Notes: generated by a model from the sequence alone, not told the origin. Shown: positions 8,803 to 18,099, counted from the first letter of the stretch. The stretch: DNA of 64,000 nt from Pelagibius litoralis (GCF_011683915.1 NZ_JAAQPH010000016.1:62001-126000), one strand, 5' to 3'. Numbers and translations are program-made.

Positions 8803-9657
8803 TCAGCCGTGTTCCTCGATACTGCCCTCCTGTGGCAGGTCGCTGGGTGCCACCGCCTCGACCATGAAGGCTGCCTCGTCCACTTCGGCAGCGAACTTCA
8901 GGCCGGCGGCCTTGATGGCGCTGTCCGGCACCTTCTCAAGGGGCGTATAACGCGGATGGTGATGCTCGCGGTAAGGGTCGTTGCGGGCCGCGTTAAAGCA
9001 GCAGATCATGGTCCAGCGGCGCATAGCGGAGCGGTTCTGGTCAGAGCGGTGCAGGGTGTTGCAGTGAAACAGCAGCACGTCGCCCGGTTCCATCTCCGCA
9101 TAGACCGTCTCAAGCTGTTTCTGCGCTTCCTCCACCCGCGACAGGTCCGCGCCGACCTGATCGCCCTCCAAAAGGCCGTGTTCGATACGGCCCAAGTGGT
9201 GGGAGCCCTTCAGCACCTGGAGGCAGCCGTTTTCGCGTGTCGAGCGGTCGAGAGCGATCATCGCCGAGGCCATCAGCGGAAACAGGCAGCCGTTGTGATA
9301 CCAGTAGCCATAGTCCTGATGCCATTCCCAGGCACCCCCCTCGAAAGGCTCCTTGGCCGTCAGCTTGGAATGGTAGTGATAGACCTCACCGCCCAGCAGG
9401 TCCTCCATGGTGTCGACCATCCTCTCGCAGCGCGCCGCCATGCCGTAAACGCTGTCGCCGGGATGGTTCCACAACGCCATCTTGGTCACCGCGCCCTCAC
9501 GGTCACCACGATTGTAGAAGTGGCTGCTGATCGCCGGATCCCGCTCCATCGCCTGCTTCAGCAGCGTGGCTTCCTCGGAATCGAAGAAATTGCGGACGAT
9601 GACGTAGCCATCGGCGTCATAGGCGGCCCGCTGCGCCGGGCTGAGTATATTGGGCAT
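8803..9657 (-). CDS. Phytanoyl-CoA dioxygenase (PhyH) family oxygenase
   Basis: Fe(II)/2-oxoglutarate-dependent dioxygenase of 284 residues. The iron facial triad is visible: WHQDYGYWYHNG supplies His and Asp, and LHRSDQNRS supplies the distal His and the 2-oxoglutarate-binding Arg. The WHQDYG form resembles ectoine hydroxylase and related small-molecule hydroxylases, but no ectoine genes are nearby, so the substrate is left open. GGAGGAGAT precedes the ATG at 9657. The gene lies 35 bp upstream of the membrane hydrolase gene on the same strand, so co-transcription is possible. Confidence 0.88.
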   Translation of the reverse strand: MPNILSPAQRAAYDADGYVIVRNFFDSEEATLLKQAMERDPAISSHFYNRGDREGAVTKMALWNHPGDSVYGMAARCERMVDTMEDLLGGEVYHYHSKLTAKEPFEGGAWEWHQDYGYWYHNGCLFPLMASAMIALDRSTRENGCLQVLKGSHHLGRIEHGLLEGDQVGADLSRVEEAQKQLETVYAEMEPGDVLLFHCNTLHRSDQNRSAMRRWTMICCFNAARNDPYREHHHPRYTPLEKVPDSAIKAAGLKFAAEVDEAAFMVEAVAPSDLPQEGSIEEHG

Positions 9658-9793
9658 TTGCAGATCTCCTCCGTGACATCATAGGAGCGTCTCTTGCACT
9701 TTTCACATCCCAGCCTAGCATGCTTTCACAAGCGCAACGACCGGTCCAGGACAACCGGGTGTTACCAAGGGTTTCCCAGAAGAAGGGCATCGA

Positions 9794-10264
9794 ATGAAAC
9801 ACCTTTTCAGACTGCTCGCTTTTCTCGTTCTGGCTGTCGTCGTCGCCGGCCTTTTCATCAGATTTGCGCCGGTGACCCCCGAAGACTGGCACGTCGATCC
9901 CGTGACGATAGAAAAGCCCGACACGGAAAATCACTTCCTGCTGCGGCCGCAGGGCGGCGACGGTCCGGCGCCGGTTTTCCAGGCATCGCCGGATGCCGTG
10001 GTCATCGCCCTGCAGGAAGTGATCGACGAGACTCCGCGGGCTACCGTCATCGACGGATCGCCCGGCGCGCGGCATATGACGATCCTCGTGAGATCAAAAC
10101 TGGTGGGTTTCCCTGATTTCGTCACCGTGAAGGTGCTGGCGGCCGACAGCGGCACCGCGATCGCGATTTTCTCGCGTTCACAATACGGGAAGTCGGATTT
10201 GGGCGTGAACAAGGCGCGTGTGGAAAACTGGGTCAAGGCGCTGGAAACGCGGTTACGGAAATGA
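9794..10264 (+). CDS. DUF1499 family protein
   Basis: The protein has 156 residues with one N-terminal membrane or signal segment (LFRLLAFLVLAVVVAGLFIRF) and a DUF1499-type domain ending in the diagnostic SRSQYGKSDLGVNKARVENW. The family has no defined biochemical role. It faces away from the PhyH gene and converges with the DUF2164 gene, 16 bp apart. Confidence 0.85.
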   Translation: MKHLFRLLAFLVLAVVVAGLFIRFAPVTPEDWHVDPVTIEKPDTENHFLLRPQGGDGPAPVFQASPDAVVIALQEVIDETPRATVIDGSPGARHMTILVRSKLVGFPDFVTVKVLAADSGTAIAIFSRSQYGKSDLGVNKARVENWVKALETRLRK

Positions 10265-10280
10265 GGCCGGGTACGCTTCC

Positions 10281-10511
10281 CTAGTCATCGGCATAGACCT
10301 CCCCTTCCAGGTCATCAAGCTTGACCTGTAGGTGCGCGCGCACGTCCTGGACCGCCTGATTGTAGACCGCGGGACCGAGTGTCCTCAGAAACAAGCCGAG
10401 AATCTCGTTCGCACGGAATTCCGAAAGTTCCTCATCGAATTCTCCGCGAAACAAGGCTTGGAGCTGCCGCTTGAAATCGACCTGTCTGTCTTCGCTAAGT
10501 TCGATCCGCAT
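10281..10511 (-). CDS. DUF2164 family protein
   Basis: A 76-residue protein that matches DUF2164 by its pattern: short IxLSxxxxxxxxxxLQxxF start, then EFRANEILGLFLRTLGPAVYNQAVQDVRAHL. It is soluble, with no signal peptide, and its function is unknown. It is encoded alone between the DUF1499 and Dabb genes. Confidence 0.85.
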   Translation of the reverse strand: MRIELSEDRQVDFKRQLQALFRGEFDEELSEFRANEILGLFLRTLGPAVYNQAVQDVRAHLQVKLDDLEGEVYADD

Positions 10512-10725
10512 GCTGACGCTCCCTGGCCGCTAGAAACTCGCCATCCTCGTCGCGAGAAAAAACAGAAATTTTCTTCGATGTATCCGACGTAGGTAGGATA
10601 ACCGCCCACCGGCAGAAACGCCAAGGCAGACATCATGAGGGCAGCCCGAGGCATCCTGGAGGATCTGAGCGCCAACCCGGGCACCGCGATCAGTACAATC
10701 CCCTTCACTGTTGCCGGAACACCGA

Positions 10726-11019
10726 TCAGTCTGTCGGTGCCTGATAGTCGGCGGCAATGCGCAGGTCGCGCAGTGGCCGCACGAGACGAATGGCTTCGTG
10801 GTACAGCGGATGAGCCTTATAGGCTTCCAGGGCCGCCGCGTCCCGGAACTCGCCATAGACAACCACGTCAATCTCACTTGACCAGGCGTCCTGCCGCCCG
10901 TTCAACGCCACTTCCAGATGCGCCGCGTCAGGGATCTCCCTCAGCCGGTCCAGACCGGATCGAATTGCTTCAACATCATCGGGGCGCCTGGCGCGAAACA
11001 GAACGATGTGGCGTATCAT
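10726..11019 (-). CDS. Dabb (stress-responsive A/B barrel) domain protein
   Basis: A 97-residue single-domain protein beginning IRHIVLFRAR, the characteristic first strand of the dimeric alpha+beta barrel, with DVVVYGEFRDAAALEAYKAHPLYHEA in the middle and a terminal RIAADYQA. The family includes small enzymes such as polyketide cyclases and proteins of unknown role. No catalytic assignment is possible here. The roughly 200 bp between it and DUF2164 show no gene I trust. Confidence 0.85.
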   Translation of the reverse strand: MIRHIVLFRARRPDDVEAIRSGLDRLREIPDAAHLEVALNGRQDAWSSEIDVVVYGEFRDAAALEAYKAHPLYHEAIRLVRPLRDLRIAADYQAPTD

Positions 11020-11120
11020 ATTCGTTTCTCACAGTAATGGTCGGCTTTGCCTCAGCTTGTCAGGTGATCCACCCGCAGCCGCTTTCGTATCTATGATTGT
11101 TACCGCAGGCTATGTGACAA

Positions 11121-11906
11121 ATGGCAACACTCTTCACCTTCGGCGCCTCCCACTACTGCGAGAAAGCGCGGTGGTCCCTCGATCTCTGCGACTTCACCTG
11201 CCGCGAAGTCCGCTGGGCGCCGGGGCCCCACCTGTTGTCGGCACGGCGCATTGCGCCCCAAAGCACGGTCCCGATCCTTCGTTGCCCGAGGAAAACGATC
11301 CAAGGCAGCGACCGGATCATGAACTGGATCGAGGACTCCGGCCGCGCGGCCTGGACGACCGAAGCGCCGGCAGCAGAAAAAGCCGAGATCGCCCGCCTTG
11401 AGGAAAGGGCCGATAGCGGCATCGGTGTCGCGGTTCGCCGTCTCATCTACGCGATGTCACTGGCAACGGAAGACCGCAAGGTCGCCCAACAGCTGTTTCG
11501 CGGCGCCCTGTGGTGGCACCGGCCGCTTGCCCGGCTGATGTGGCCGATATCGCGGCAGGCGATCATGAAAGGCCTGCAGGCGACGGCAGAAGACGTTCCG
11601 GCAGCGCGCAGCGCGCTTGAGCGGGAATTGGATTACGTTGATGAACTGATCGCCGACGGACTGATCGGCGGCCGGCGCCGCTTCCTGGTCGGCGACCGTT
11701 TCAGCCGCGCCGACCTTGCGGTCGCAAGCTTGCTGTCGCCGATCGCGCTTCCGCCGCAGCACCCGTTTTACCGGGACATGCCGCGATGGGATGCACAGCA
11801 GAAAATCGCGGAAACCTATCAGGATCGCCCTTGTATTCTCTGGACATCGCGGATCTACCGCGACTTTCGCTATCCCGGAAACCTGGCTGCGGTTCAGTCC
11901 GCCTGA
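11121..11906 (+). CDS. Glutathione S-transferase family protein
   Basis: The protein has 261 residues. The N-terminal thioredoxin-like domain (about 1-75) starts TLFTFGASHYCEKARWSLD, where Ser/Cys sit at the usual thiol-activating position, and includes the cis-Pro segment STVPIL and the GSDRIMNWIE glutathione-binding turn. The helical C-terminal domain (about 90-245) carries the N-capping motif FLVGDRFSRADLAVASLL. The substrate is unknown. The last 13 bases overlap the end of the convergent CoA-transferase gene. Confidence 0.85.
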   Translation: MATLFTFGASHYCEKARWSLDLCDFTCREVRWAPGPHLLSARRIAPQSTVPILRCPRKTIQGSDRIMNWIEDSGRAAWTTEAPAAEKAEIARLEERADSGIGVAVRRLIYAMSLATEDRKVAQQLFRGALWWHRPLARLMWPISRQAIMKGLQATAEDVPAARSALERELDYVDELIADGLIGGRRRFLVGDRFSRADLAVASLLSPIALPPQHPFYRDMPRWDAQQKIAETYQDRPCILWTSRIYRDFRYPGNLAAVQSA

Positions 11907-13117
11907 AAGGCCGCGCCGCGGGCCAGCAGACCATCGACCTCTTCAACGCTGTAGCCGGCCTCTGCCAGGACTTCGCGGGTGTGCTGGCCGAGCAGCGGCG
12001 CGGCGCGGATAACACCGCCGGGCGTCGCCGAGAACTTCACCGCCGGGCCGAGAGACCTGGTCCTGCCGGCTTTGGGATGCTCGGTCTCGACGATCATGTC
12101 GCGGGCCAGTGCCTGCGGATCGCGATGCATTTCGTTCACGCTCAGCACCGGCCCGGCCGGCAGCCCGCCGCGCTCCAACAGTTCCAGCCAGTCGGCGGTG
12201 CGGCGTTTGCGAAAGATGCCGTTCAGGATCTCTTCCAGAACAAGACGGTTTGCCATACGCAGCGGATTGTCGGCAAAGCGCGGGTCGTCCAAGAGTTCCG
12301 GCGCCTCGATCAAGCCCGCCAACCGCTCCCAGTTGGCCTGGTTGGCGGCGCCGATGTTGATCCATCCATCCGCCGTCTGGAATGCCTGATAGGGGGCGTT
12401 CAGCGGATGGGCGGAGCCCAGGGGCTGCGGCGTCTCCTCCGTCGCCAGGGCAATGGCCGATTGCCAGAAAGTCTGGGTAATCCCCGCTTCGAAAAGCGAG
12501 GTATCGACCATCTGTCCCTCACCGGTCTTCAGCTTGTGGGCGTAGGCCGCGGCAATGCCCATGGCGCCCAGAATGCCCGCGGTGATGTCGCTGACCGGCG
12601 GCCCCACCTTCACCGGCGGCCGCCCCGGCCCCTCGCCCGTCACCGACATCAGGCCCGACATGCCCTGGGCGATGAGGTCGAAGCCGCCGCGCTCCGCATA
12701 GGGACCCGTCCGTCCGAAACCGGAGAGCGCGCAGTAGATCAAGCCGGGGTTGATCAGGCGCAGTTCGTCGTAGCCCAGGCCAAGCTTTTCCATGGTGCCC
12801 TTGCGGTAGTTTTCGATAACCACGTCGGCATCCCGCAGCAGGCGGAGCAGCGCCGCCTTGCCGTCCGGGTCTTTCAGGTTGAGAACGACACCGCGCTTGT
12901 TGCGGTTCAGCATCATGAAGGCGGCGCTTTCACCGCCGACGGTCGGCGGCACCATGCGGCGGGTATCGTCGCCCGCCGCCTTTTCCACCTTGATCACTTC
13001 AGCCCCCATGTCGGCCAGCATCATGCCGGCCACGGGCCCGGCCATGATGTGGGCCAGCTCAATCACCCGGCAACCGGTCAGCGGGCCTGGAGGCATGGTG
13101 TCATCCCCGCCGCTCAT
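11894..13117 (-). CDS. Class III CoA-transferase (CaiB/BaiF family)
   Basis: Transfers CoA between carboxylic acids. The protein has about 407 residues from the ATG at 13117; a start at 13096 is also possible. Family marks are LAHIMAGPVAGMMLADMGAEVIKVE, NRNKRGVVLNL and SGFGRTGPYAERGGFDLIAQ, in which Asp147 is the expected catalytic aspartate. It is the last gene of the minus-strand set aminotransferase-TRAP P-Q-M-hydratase-transferase and starts 5 bp after the hydratase stop. It probably activates the acid imported by the TRAP system, which is an inference. Confidence 0.9.
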   Translation of the reverse strand: MSGGDDTMPPGPLTGCRVIELAHIMAGPVAGMMLADMGAEVIKVEKAAGDDTRRMVPPTVGGESAAFMMLNRNKRGVVLNLKDPDGKAALLRLLRDADVVIENYRKGTMEKLGLGYDELRLINPGLIYCALSGFGRTGPYAERGGFDLIAQGMSGLMSVTGEGPGRPPVKVGPPVSDITAGILGAMGIAAAYAHKLKTGEGQMVDTSLFEAGITQTFWQSAIALATEETPQPLGSAHPLNAPYQAFQTADGWINIGAANQANWERLAGLIEAPELLDDPRFADNPLRMANRLVLEEILNGIFRKRRTADWLELLERGGLPAGPVLSVNEMHRDPQALARDMIVETEHPKAGRTRSLGPAVKFSATPGGVIRAAPLLGQHTREVLAEAGYSVEEVDGLLARGAAFQAD

Positions 13118-13122
13118 CCGGT

Positions 13123-13893
13123 TTAGCGGCCTTGCCAGTTCGGCTTGCGCTTGGCAAGAAAAGCCTCCAATCCCTCGCGGAAATCGGCGCTGCCATAGCA
13201 GCAAAGAATCAGATCCTCATCTTCGATGTCCTGGCGGGCGAGACGGCGCAGTCCCTCCTTGGTTGCGCGCAGGGTGAGCGGCGCCTGTTCGGTCAGCTGT
13301 TCGGCCAGGGCAAGAGCGCGGGACATCAGGGCCGCATGATCGGCCAACACCTCCGACACCAGCCCGGCCGTCATGGCCTCCTCGGCCAGGACAAGGCGGC
13401 TGGTGAAGAGGATCTCCCGCACCCGGCCGGCGCCAAGCAGGGCGCAGAGCCGCGCCAGATTGGCGACCGAGAGGCAGTTGCCCAGGGTCCGGGCGATGGG
13501 GAAGCCGAATTTCAGATCCGCCGTAGCAAGGCGCAGATCGCAGGCGGCGGCGATGGCCGCCCCGCCACCGGTGCAGGCGCCGGCGATGGCGGCCACGGTC
13601 GGCACCGGACATTCCTCCACCGCGCTCAGGACTACATCGATTTGCGCCTCGTAGTCCAAGGCATCCTGATCGGTCTTGAAGTCGCGGAACTGGCCGATGT
13701 CGGTGCCGGCGGCAAAAGCCTTCTCGCCGGCGCCAGTCACCACCAGGACCTTGGCGTCCCCCGGGTCCCGGCAGATATCCGCCAGACGCTGGTACATGGC
13801 AAAGGTCAGCGCGTTGCGCGCCTGCGGCCGGTTGAAGGTAATCAGGCCGATCGGCCCCTGCCGCTCGAACAGCAGCTCCTCGCTCGCGGTCAT
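13123..13893 (-). CDS. Enoyl-CoA hydratase/isomerase family enzyme
   Basis: A crotonase-fold protein of 256 residues. The acyl-CoA oxyanion holes are visible (FAAGTDIGQF and AGACTGGGAAIAAACDLRLA). By eye the first of the two hydratase glutamates is missing (FPIARTLGNC where PExxLG is usual), while the second, in VREILFTS, is kept. The reaction may therefore be a lyase, isomerase or unusual hydration rather than standard beta-oxidation. It sits between the TRAP permease (10-bp gap) and the CoA-transferase (5-bp gap), so it probably acts on the CoA ester made by the latter. Confidence 0.85.
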   Translation of the reverse strand: MTASEELLFERQGPIGLITFNRPQARNALTFAMYQRLADICRDPGDAKVLVVTGAGEKAFAAGTDIGQFRDFKTDQDALDYEAQIDVVLSAVEECPVPTVAAIAGACTGGGAAIAAACDLRLATADLKFGFPIARTLGNCLSVANLARLCALLGAGRVREILFTSRLVLAEEAMTAGLVSEVLADHAALMSRALALAEQLTEQAPLTLRATKEGLRRLARQDIEDEDLILCCYGSADFREGLEAFLAKRKPNWQGR

Positions 13894-13903
13894 AACAAAT
13901 CCT

Positions 13904-15184
13904 TTAGCGGTAGAAATACTCCACCAGGAACATAGGGATCGCGGGGATATAGGTACACATCAAGAGCACCACCAAGAGCACCGCGACAAAATAAACGTTC
14001 ACCTTGGAAACCGCCCAGATGTTCGCCCGGGCCACGGCACAGGAGGTAATCAGCACGCTGGCGACCGGCGGGGTCTGCTGGCCGATTGCGAGGTTCAGCG
14101 TCACGACCAGGCCGAAATGCACGGGGTCGATACCCGCCGCCGAAATCAGCGGAATGACGATCGGCACCACCAGGATGATCGCCGCTGCGGAGTGCAGGAA
14201 AAAGCCGATCACCAGGAAGAAGAAGTTGAGAATCAGCAGGATAACATACTTGTTGTCGGTGAAATCCAGGATCGCCGCCGCCAGTTCCTGGGGCATCTGG
14301 GCGCGGGTCAGGAAGCCGCCCATCAGAACCGAAGCCGCGACCAGCAGCATCACCACCGCAGTCTGCATACCGCCATCCAGCATGGCACGCTTCAGATGAC
14401 GCAGGTCGATCTGCCGGTACCAGAGGCCGACGACAAAGGCGGCGATGACCGCCAGCCCCGCCGCTTCGGTTGCAGTAACGAAACCGCCGAAGATGCCGCC
14501 CAGGATAATCACCGGCAGCGTGAAGGCCGGCAAAGCCTCCACAAAAGTCCGGCGCAGGCGCCGGAGGTTGAAGGCCTCTTCCACCGGCAGGTTGTAGCGC
14601 CGGGCAAAGAGATAGGCGACGAACATCAGGCCGAAGGCACCAAGCAGCCCCGGCACCACCCCGGCGACGAAAAGCTGCTCGACCGAGGTATTGGCGGAGG
14701 TCGCATAGAGGATCATCGGGATCGACGGCGGGATAATGATCGCCAGCGAAGCAGAGGATGACGTGACGGCAGCGGCCAGCGGGGCGCTGTAGCCGCGCTT
14801 TTTCATCTGCGGGATGAGAATGGAACCGAGCGCCGCCACATCGGCCACCGCCGAGCCGGAGATCTCGGCGAAGAACAGCGAGACGCCGATGTTGACCATC
14901 GCCAGGCCGCCCTTCACGAAGCCGATCAGAGCGGAGACAAAGTTGATCAGCCGGTCGGTGACGCCACCGGCGTTCATGATCGCCCCGGCCAGCACGAACA
15001 TGGGAATGGCGATGAGGGAGAACTTGGTGGAGCCGTCGTACATATCCAGCGCGATGCTGACCAGGCTGTCCGGCCCTTCGCTGATCAGCAGGCCGAGCAC
15101 GCCGGAAACCGCCAGAGCGACGGCGATGGGCACGTTCAGACAAATCATCGCGATCAGGGCAGCGAAGATGATGAGCATCAGCAT
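13904..15184 (-). CDS. dctM: TRAP transporter large permease DctM
   Basis: A 426-residue polytopic inner-membrane protein with about 12 hydrophobic segments. Hallmarks are MLMLIIFAALIAMICLNVPIAVALA at the start, AGAIMNAGGVTDRLINF, AEISGSAVADVAALGSI, IIPPSIPMILYA and the late NLAIGQQTPPVASVL. It forms the translocation channel with the small subunit encoded 3 bp upstream (15188-15796) and the receptor at 15894-16877. Confidence 0.93.
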   Translation of the reverse strand: MLMLIIFAALIAMICLNVPIAVALAVSGVLGLLISEGPDSLVSIALDMYDGSTKFSLIAIPMFVLAGAIMNAGGVTDRLINFVSALIGFVKGGLAMVNIGVSLFFAEISGSAVADVAALGSILIPQMKKRGYSAPLAAAVTSSSASLAIIIPPSIPMILYATSANTSVEQLFVAGVVPGLLGAFGLMFVAYLFARRYNLPVEEAFNLRRLRRTFVEALPAFTLPVIILGGIFGGFVTATEAAGLAVIAAFVVGLWYRQIDLRHLKRAMLDGGMQTAVVMLLVAASVLMGGFLTRAQMPQELAAAILDFTDNKYVILLILNFFFLVIGFFLHSAAAIILVVPIVIPLISAAGIDPVHFGLVVTLNLAIGQQTPPVASVLITSCAVARANIWAVSKVNVYFVAVLLVVLLMCTYIPAIPMFLVEYFYR

Positions 15185-15187
15185 TGT

Positions 15188-15796
15188 CTAGCGGTCCCCT
15201 ACCTTGTCCTGGGCCTTGTCCTGGGCCTGGGCATTCTGCATCTCCTGCTCCACCTCTTCCTCGATCTCGGCGTGCTCCAGCGATATGCCGGAGACCGTCT
15301 TGCGCCAATAGTCCGGCAGGCTGAGTAGTTCGCAGACAATGAAGAGGACGGCGCCGATGGGAATGATCGACTGGGTGATCTGAACCGGCATCCAGGTGAG
15401 GGAAACCAGCCGGTCGCCCTCAAGAACCTCAAGCACCAGCATGCCGGCCCAGGCCATCAGGACGAAGAACCCGATGACAATCACTTCGGCCGCGACCAGC
15501 GCCAGTTTGCGCAGCGGAAGGGAAAGGGACAACAGCACCGAATCGAAGCCGATGTGACGCCGCTTCAAAGCCGCCAGGGCCGCCCCGTAATAGGTGATCC
15601 AGGAAAGCTGGATGGCCGCGACCTCGTCATACCAACTGAAAGAATCTCCGGCCAGCCGGACCAGGACGGCGGCGATCACCACCACCGTCAGAAGGATCAT
15701 CAGAACAATGACAACCCATTCCAGCAGCCATTCCAGGCTTTGTCTTGCCGCCGCAAGCACGATCCAGATCTCCTCCGCCGCGGGCCAAAGCGCCAT
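15188..15796 (-). CDS. dctQ: TRAP transporter small permease DctQ
   Basis: About 202 residues with four hydrophobic helices, including the family segment SWYDEVAAIQLSWITYYGAA and the cytosolic loop LKRRHIGFDSV. The C-terminus is a charged, Gln/Asp/Lys-rich tail with two near-identical QDKA units. The ATG at 15796 was taken; an in-frame TTG at 15823 has no ribosome site. It stands between dctP and dctM in the usual P-Q-M order. Confidence 0.88.
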   Translation of the reverse strand: MALWPAAEEIWIVLAAARQSLEWLLEWVVIVLMILLTVVVIAAVLVRLAGDSFSWYDEVAAIQLSWITYYGAALAALKRRHIGFDSVLLSLSLPLRKLALVAAEVIVIGFFVLMAWAGMLVLEVLEGDRLVSLTWMPVQITQSIIPIGAVLFIVCELLSLPDYWRKTVSGISLEHAEIEEEVEQEMQNAQAQDKAQDKVGDR

Positions 15797-15893
15797 CAGA
15801 CGGCCCGCATCGCGGAACCTCAATGAAGGGGAAAGACCGGCGGGCCCGGGCTGCGCGACAACGCACAGCCCGGCATGCCGCCGTATCAGGCTT

Positions 15894-16877
15894 CTACGAG
15901 CCTTCGGCCAGACGCAGGACCGTGTCGATCAGGTCCTTGCCGCCATCGACGCTGGTAGCGAACTCGTCATAAATCGGCTTGGAAGCTTCGACAAAAGCCG
16001 CCTTGTCCGCCGTATTCACCTGGATGCCGCCGTCTTTCAGCTTCTGCAGCAGGTCGGTCTCCAGCCGTGCGGCCTCTTCATAGACGAAGTCCTGTGTCTC
16101 TCTGCCGCACTGGGTCAGCGCATCCTGAACGTTCTGCGGCAGCTTGGCGAAGTGCTTCTCGGAAACCAGGACATAAGCCGGGGTATAGACGTGTCCGGTG
16201 ATGGAGAGGTACTTCTGCACCTCCTGGAACTTGGCCGACCAGATCTGGGCGTAGGGGTTTTCCTGGCCGTCGATCACCTTGGTCTGCAAGGCGGTGAACA
16301 CCTCGGAGAACGCCATCGGCGTCGGGTTCGCACCGTAGAGCTTGAACATCTTCACCCGCCACGCGCCGTTGGGGGTGCGCAGCTTCACGCCGGCCAGGTC
16401 CTCCGGCTTGTCGATCGGCCGGGTGTTGTTGGTGATGTTGCGAAAGCCGTTCTCAAAAAGACCGATGATACGATAGCCCTTGGCCTGAGCCGCCTTCTGG
16501 AAGGTGCTTTCCATCAGTTCGGCCTGGACGCGGCGCATGTGATCGCGGTTCTGGATGATATAGGGCATCTCAAAAACGCCGAACTCATCGGCGACCGAAG
16601 ACATCACCGAAGAAGGCAGCGAGAAATGTACCTGGCCCAGCTTCAACTTCTGCAGCAGTTCCTTGTCCTTACCCAGCTGCGAAGACCCGAAGACCTGCAC
16701 CTCGGCGGCATCGCCCAGCGCCTTGTTGGAACAGGCGGCAAAGGCATTCACGGAAGTTTCAAAAAGCGAACCGGGCTTGCCCACATGGCCGAACTTCAGG
16801 GTCATCTTGTCGGCAAGCGCCGGGCTTGCAAGCACGCAGACCAGGGCGGTCCCTGTTAGAATCTTTGCTAGTCTCAT
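15894..16877 (-). CDS. dctP: TRAP transporter substrate-binding protein, DctP family
   Basis: A 327-residue periplasmic receptor with a clean signal peptide (LAKILTGTALVCVLASPALA, then DKMTLKFGH). Family features are KLRTPNGAWRVKMFKLYGANPTPMAFSEVF, with the conserved arginine near the ligand carboxylate, and QTKVIDGQENPYAQIW. GGAGGAACA precedes the ATG. It lies 37 bp downstream of the aminotransferase gene in the same orientation. The ligand is probably an organic acid handled by the surrounding CoA-transferase, hydratase and dehydrogenase (inference). Confidence 0.92.
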   Translation of the reverse strand: MRLAKILTGTALVCVLASPALADKMTLKFGHVGKPGSLFETSVNAFAACSNKALGDAAEVQVFGSSQLGKDKELLQKLKLGQVHFSLPSSVMSSVADEFGVFEMPYIIQNRDHMRRVQAELMESTFQKAAQAKGYRIIGLFENGFRNITNNTRPIDKPEDLAGVKLRTPNGAWRVKMFKLYGANPTPMAFSEVFTALQTKVIDGQENPYAQIWSAKFQEVQKYLSITGHVYTPAYVLVSEKHFAKLPQNVQDALTQCGRETQDFVYEEAARLETDLLQKLKDGGIQVNTADKAAFVEASKPIYDEFATSVDGGKDLIDTVLRLAEGS

Positions 16878-16914
16878 GATTGTTCCTCCCTTTGGTTTTG
16901 TTTGCTTCGGCTTG

Positions 16915-18099
16915 TTATTCAGCCGCAGAGGCAGACGTCTGTTCGCGCCCGCTTAAGTAATCCAGCGCTGCCTGGACACCGCCGCGCCGATGCGGCACGC
17001 CGGAAAGCTCCAGGCCCATCTCCACGCCGGAAAGGGTACCCATCAGCATCAGATCGTTGAAGTCGCCCAGGTGGCCGATGCGAAACACCTTGTCGGCAAT
17101 CTTCGAGAGACCGTTGCCGAGCGACATGTTGAAGTTTTCCAGGGTCGTCCGGCGGAAGGCGTCGGCGCTTTGGCCTTCGGGCACGAGAACCGCCGTGAGG
17201 GAGCCGGAATAGTGCCGCGGCTCCAGGCAGAGGACTTCCAGTCCCCAGGCGCGCACTGCCCGCCGCGCCGCCGCACCATGGCGTTGGTGACGCTGAAAGA
17301 CGTTTTCCAGGCCTTCCTCGTGCAGCATATCGATTGCCTCGACCAGACCGTAGAGCAGGTTGGTCGCCGGGGTATAGGGGAAATAGCCCTTGGCGTTGGG
17401 CTCAGCCATGGCATCCCAGGCCCAGTAGGCATTTGGCAGGCCGGCTGTCTTCGCGGCCGCCAGCGCCTTTTCGCTGATCGCGTTGAAGGACAGGCCCGGC
17501 GGTAGCATCAGACCCTTTTGCGAACCGGCCACCGTGACATCGACGCCCCAGTCGTCGTGGCGGTAGTCGATGGAGGCGAGGGACGAGATCGTATCGACCA
17601 TGAGCAGCGCCGGATGGCCGGCCGCGTCGATCGCCCTGCGGATCTCCGGGATCTGCGTCACCGAACCGGTCGAGGTCTCGTTATGGACCACGCAGACCGC
17701 CTTGATCTCATGGCCGCTGTCGGCCCGCAGGCGCTCTTCGATGGCCACCGGGTCGGCGCCGTGGCGCCAGTCGCCGGCAATGAATTCCGGCTGCAGGCCG
17801 AGGCGTTGCGCCAGATGATTCCAAAGGGTCGCGAAGTGGCCGGTCTCGTACATCAGGACCTTGTCGCCGGCAGAAAGCGTGTTCACCAGCGCCGCTTCCC
17901 AGGCACCGGTGCCGGAGGCGGGATAGATGACGACCGTGCTTTCGGTCCGAAAGACCGACTTCATGCCCTCCAGCGCCTTGGTGCCGACGGCGGCAAAGGC
18001 CGGACCGCGATGGTCCATGGTCGGGAAGTCCATCGCCCGCAATACCCGGTCGGGCACGTTGGTCGGCCCCGGAATCTGAAGAAAATGGCGACCGGACAT
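16915..18099 (-). CDS. Class V PLP aminotransferase, serine/alanine/aspartate-glyoxylate type
   Basis: A 394-residue fold-type I aminotransferase. It opens with IPGPTNVPDRVLRAM and carries SGTGAWEAAL for phosphate binding. VDTISSLASIDYRHDDWGVDV supplies the Asp contacting the pyridine nitrogen, and GSQKGLMLPPG contains the Schiff-base lysine. This sequence class covers serine-glyoxylate aminotransferase and the aspartate-glyoxylate enzyme BhcA of the beta-hydroxyaspartate cycle; the other Bhc genes are not seen here. It would turn glyoxylate into glycine. It is the first gene of the minus-strand catabolic set and faces the FAD/Fe-S dehydrogenase across a 118-bp promoter region. Confidence 0.88.
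   Translation of the reverse strand: MSGRHFLQIPGPTNVPDRVLRAMDFPTMDHRGPAFAAVGTKALEGMKSVFRTESTVVIYPASGTGAWEAALVNTLSAGDKVLMYETGHFATLWNHLAQRLGLQPEFIAGDWRHGADPVAIEERLRADSGHEIKAVCVVHNETSTGSVTQIPEIRRAIDAAGHPALLMVDTISSLASIDYRHDDWGVDVTVAGSQKGLMLPPGLSFNAISEKALAAAKTAGLPNAYWAWDAMAEPNAKGYFPYTPATNLLYGLVEAIDMLHEEGLENVFQRHQRHGAAARRAVRAWGLEVLCLEPRHYSGSLTAVLVPEGQSADAFRRTTLENFNMSLGNGLSKIADKVFRIGHLGDFNDLMLMGTLSGVEMGLELSGVPHRRGGVQAALDYLSGREQTSASAAE

Noticed and set aside
10385-10708. Minus-strand frame with a hydrophobic start upstream of the DUF2164 gene
   Set aside because: It begins at a GTG without a ribosome site and overlaps the clear DUF2164 gene in another frame.
16915-18099. Reading the aminotransferase as BhcA of a beta-hydroxyaspartate cycle
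   Set aside because: The dehydratase, aldolase and iminosuccinate reductase genes of that cycle are not next to it, so only the broader glyoxylate aminotransferase class is claimed.
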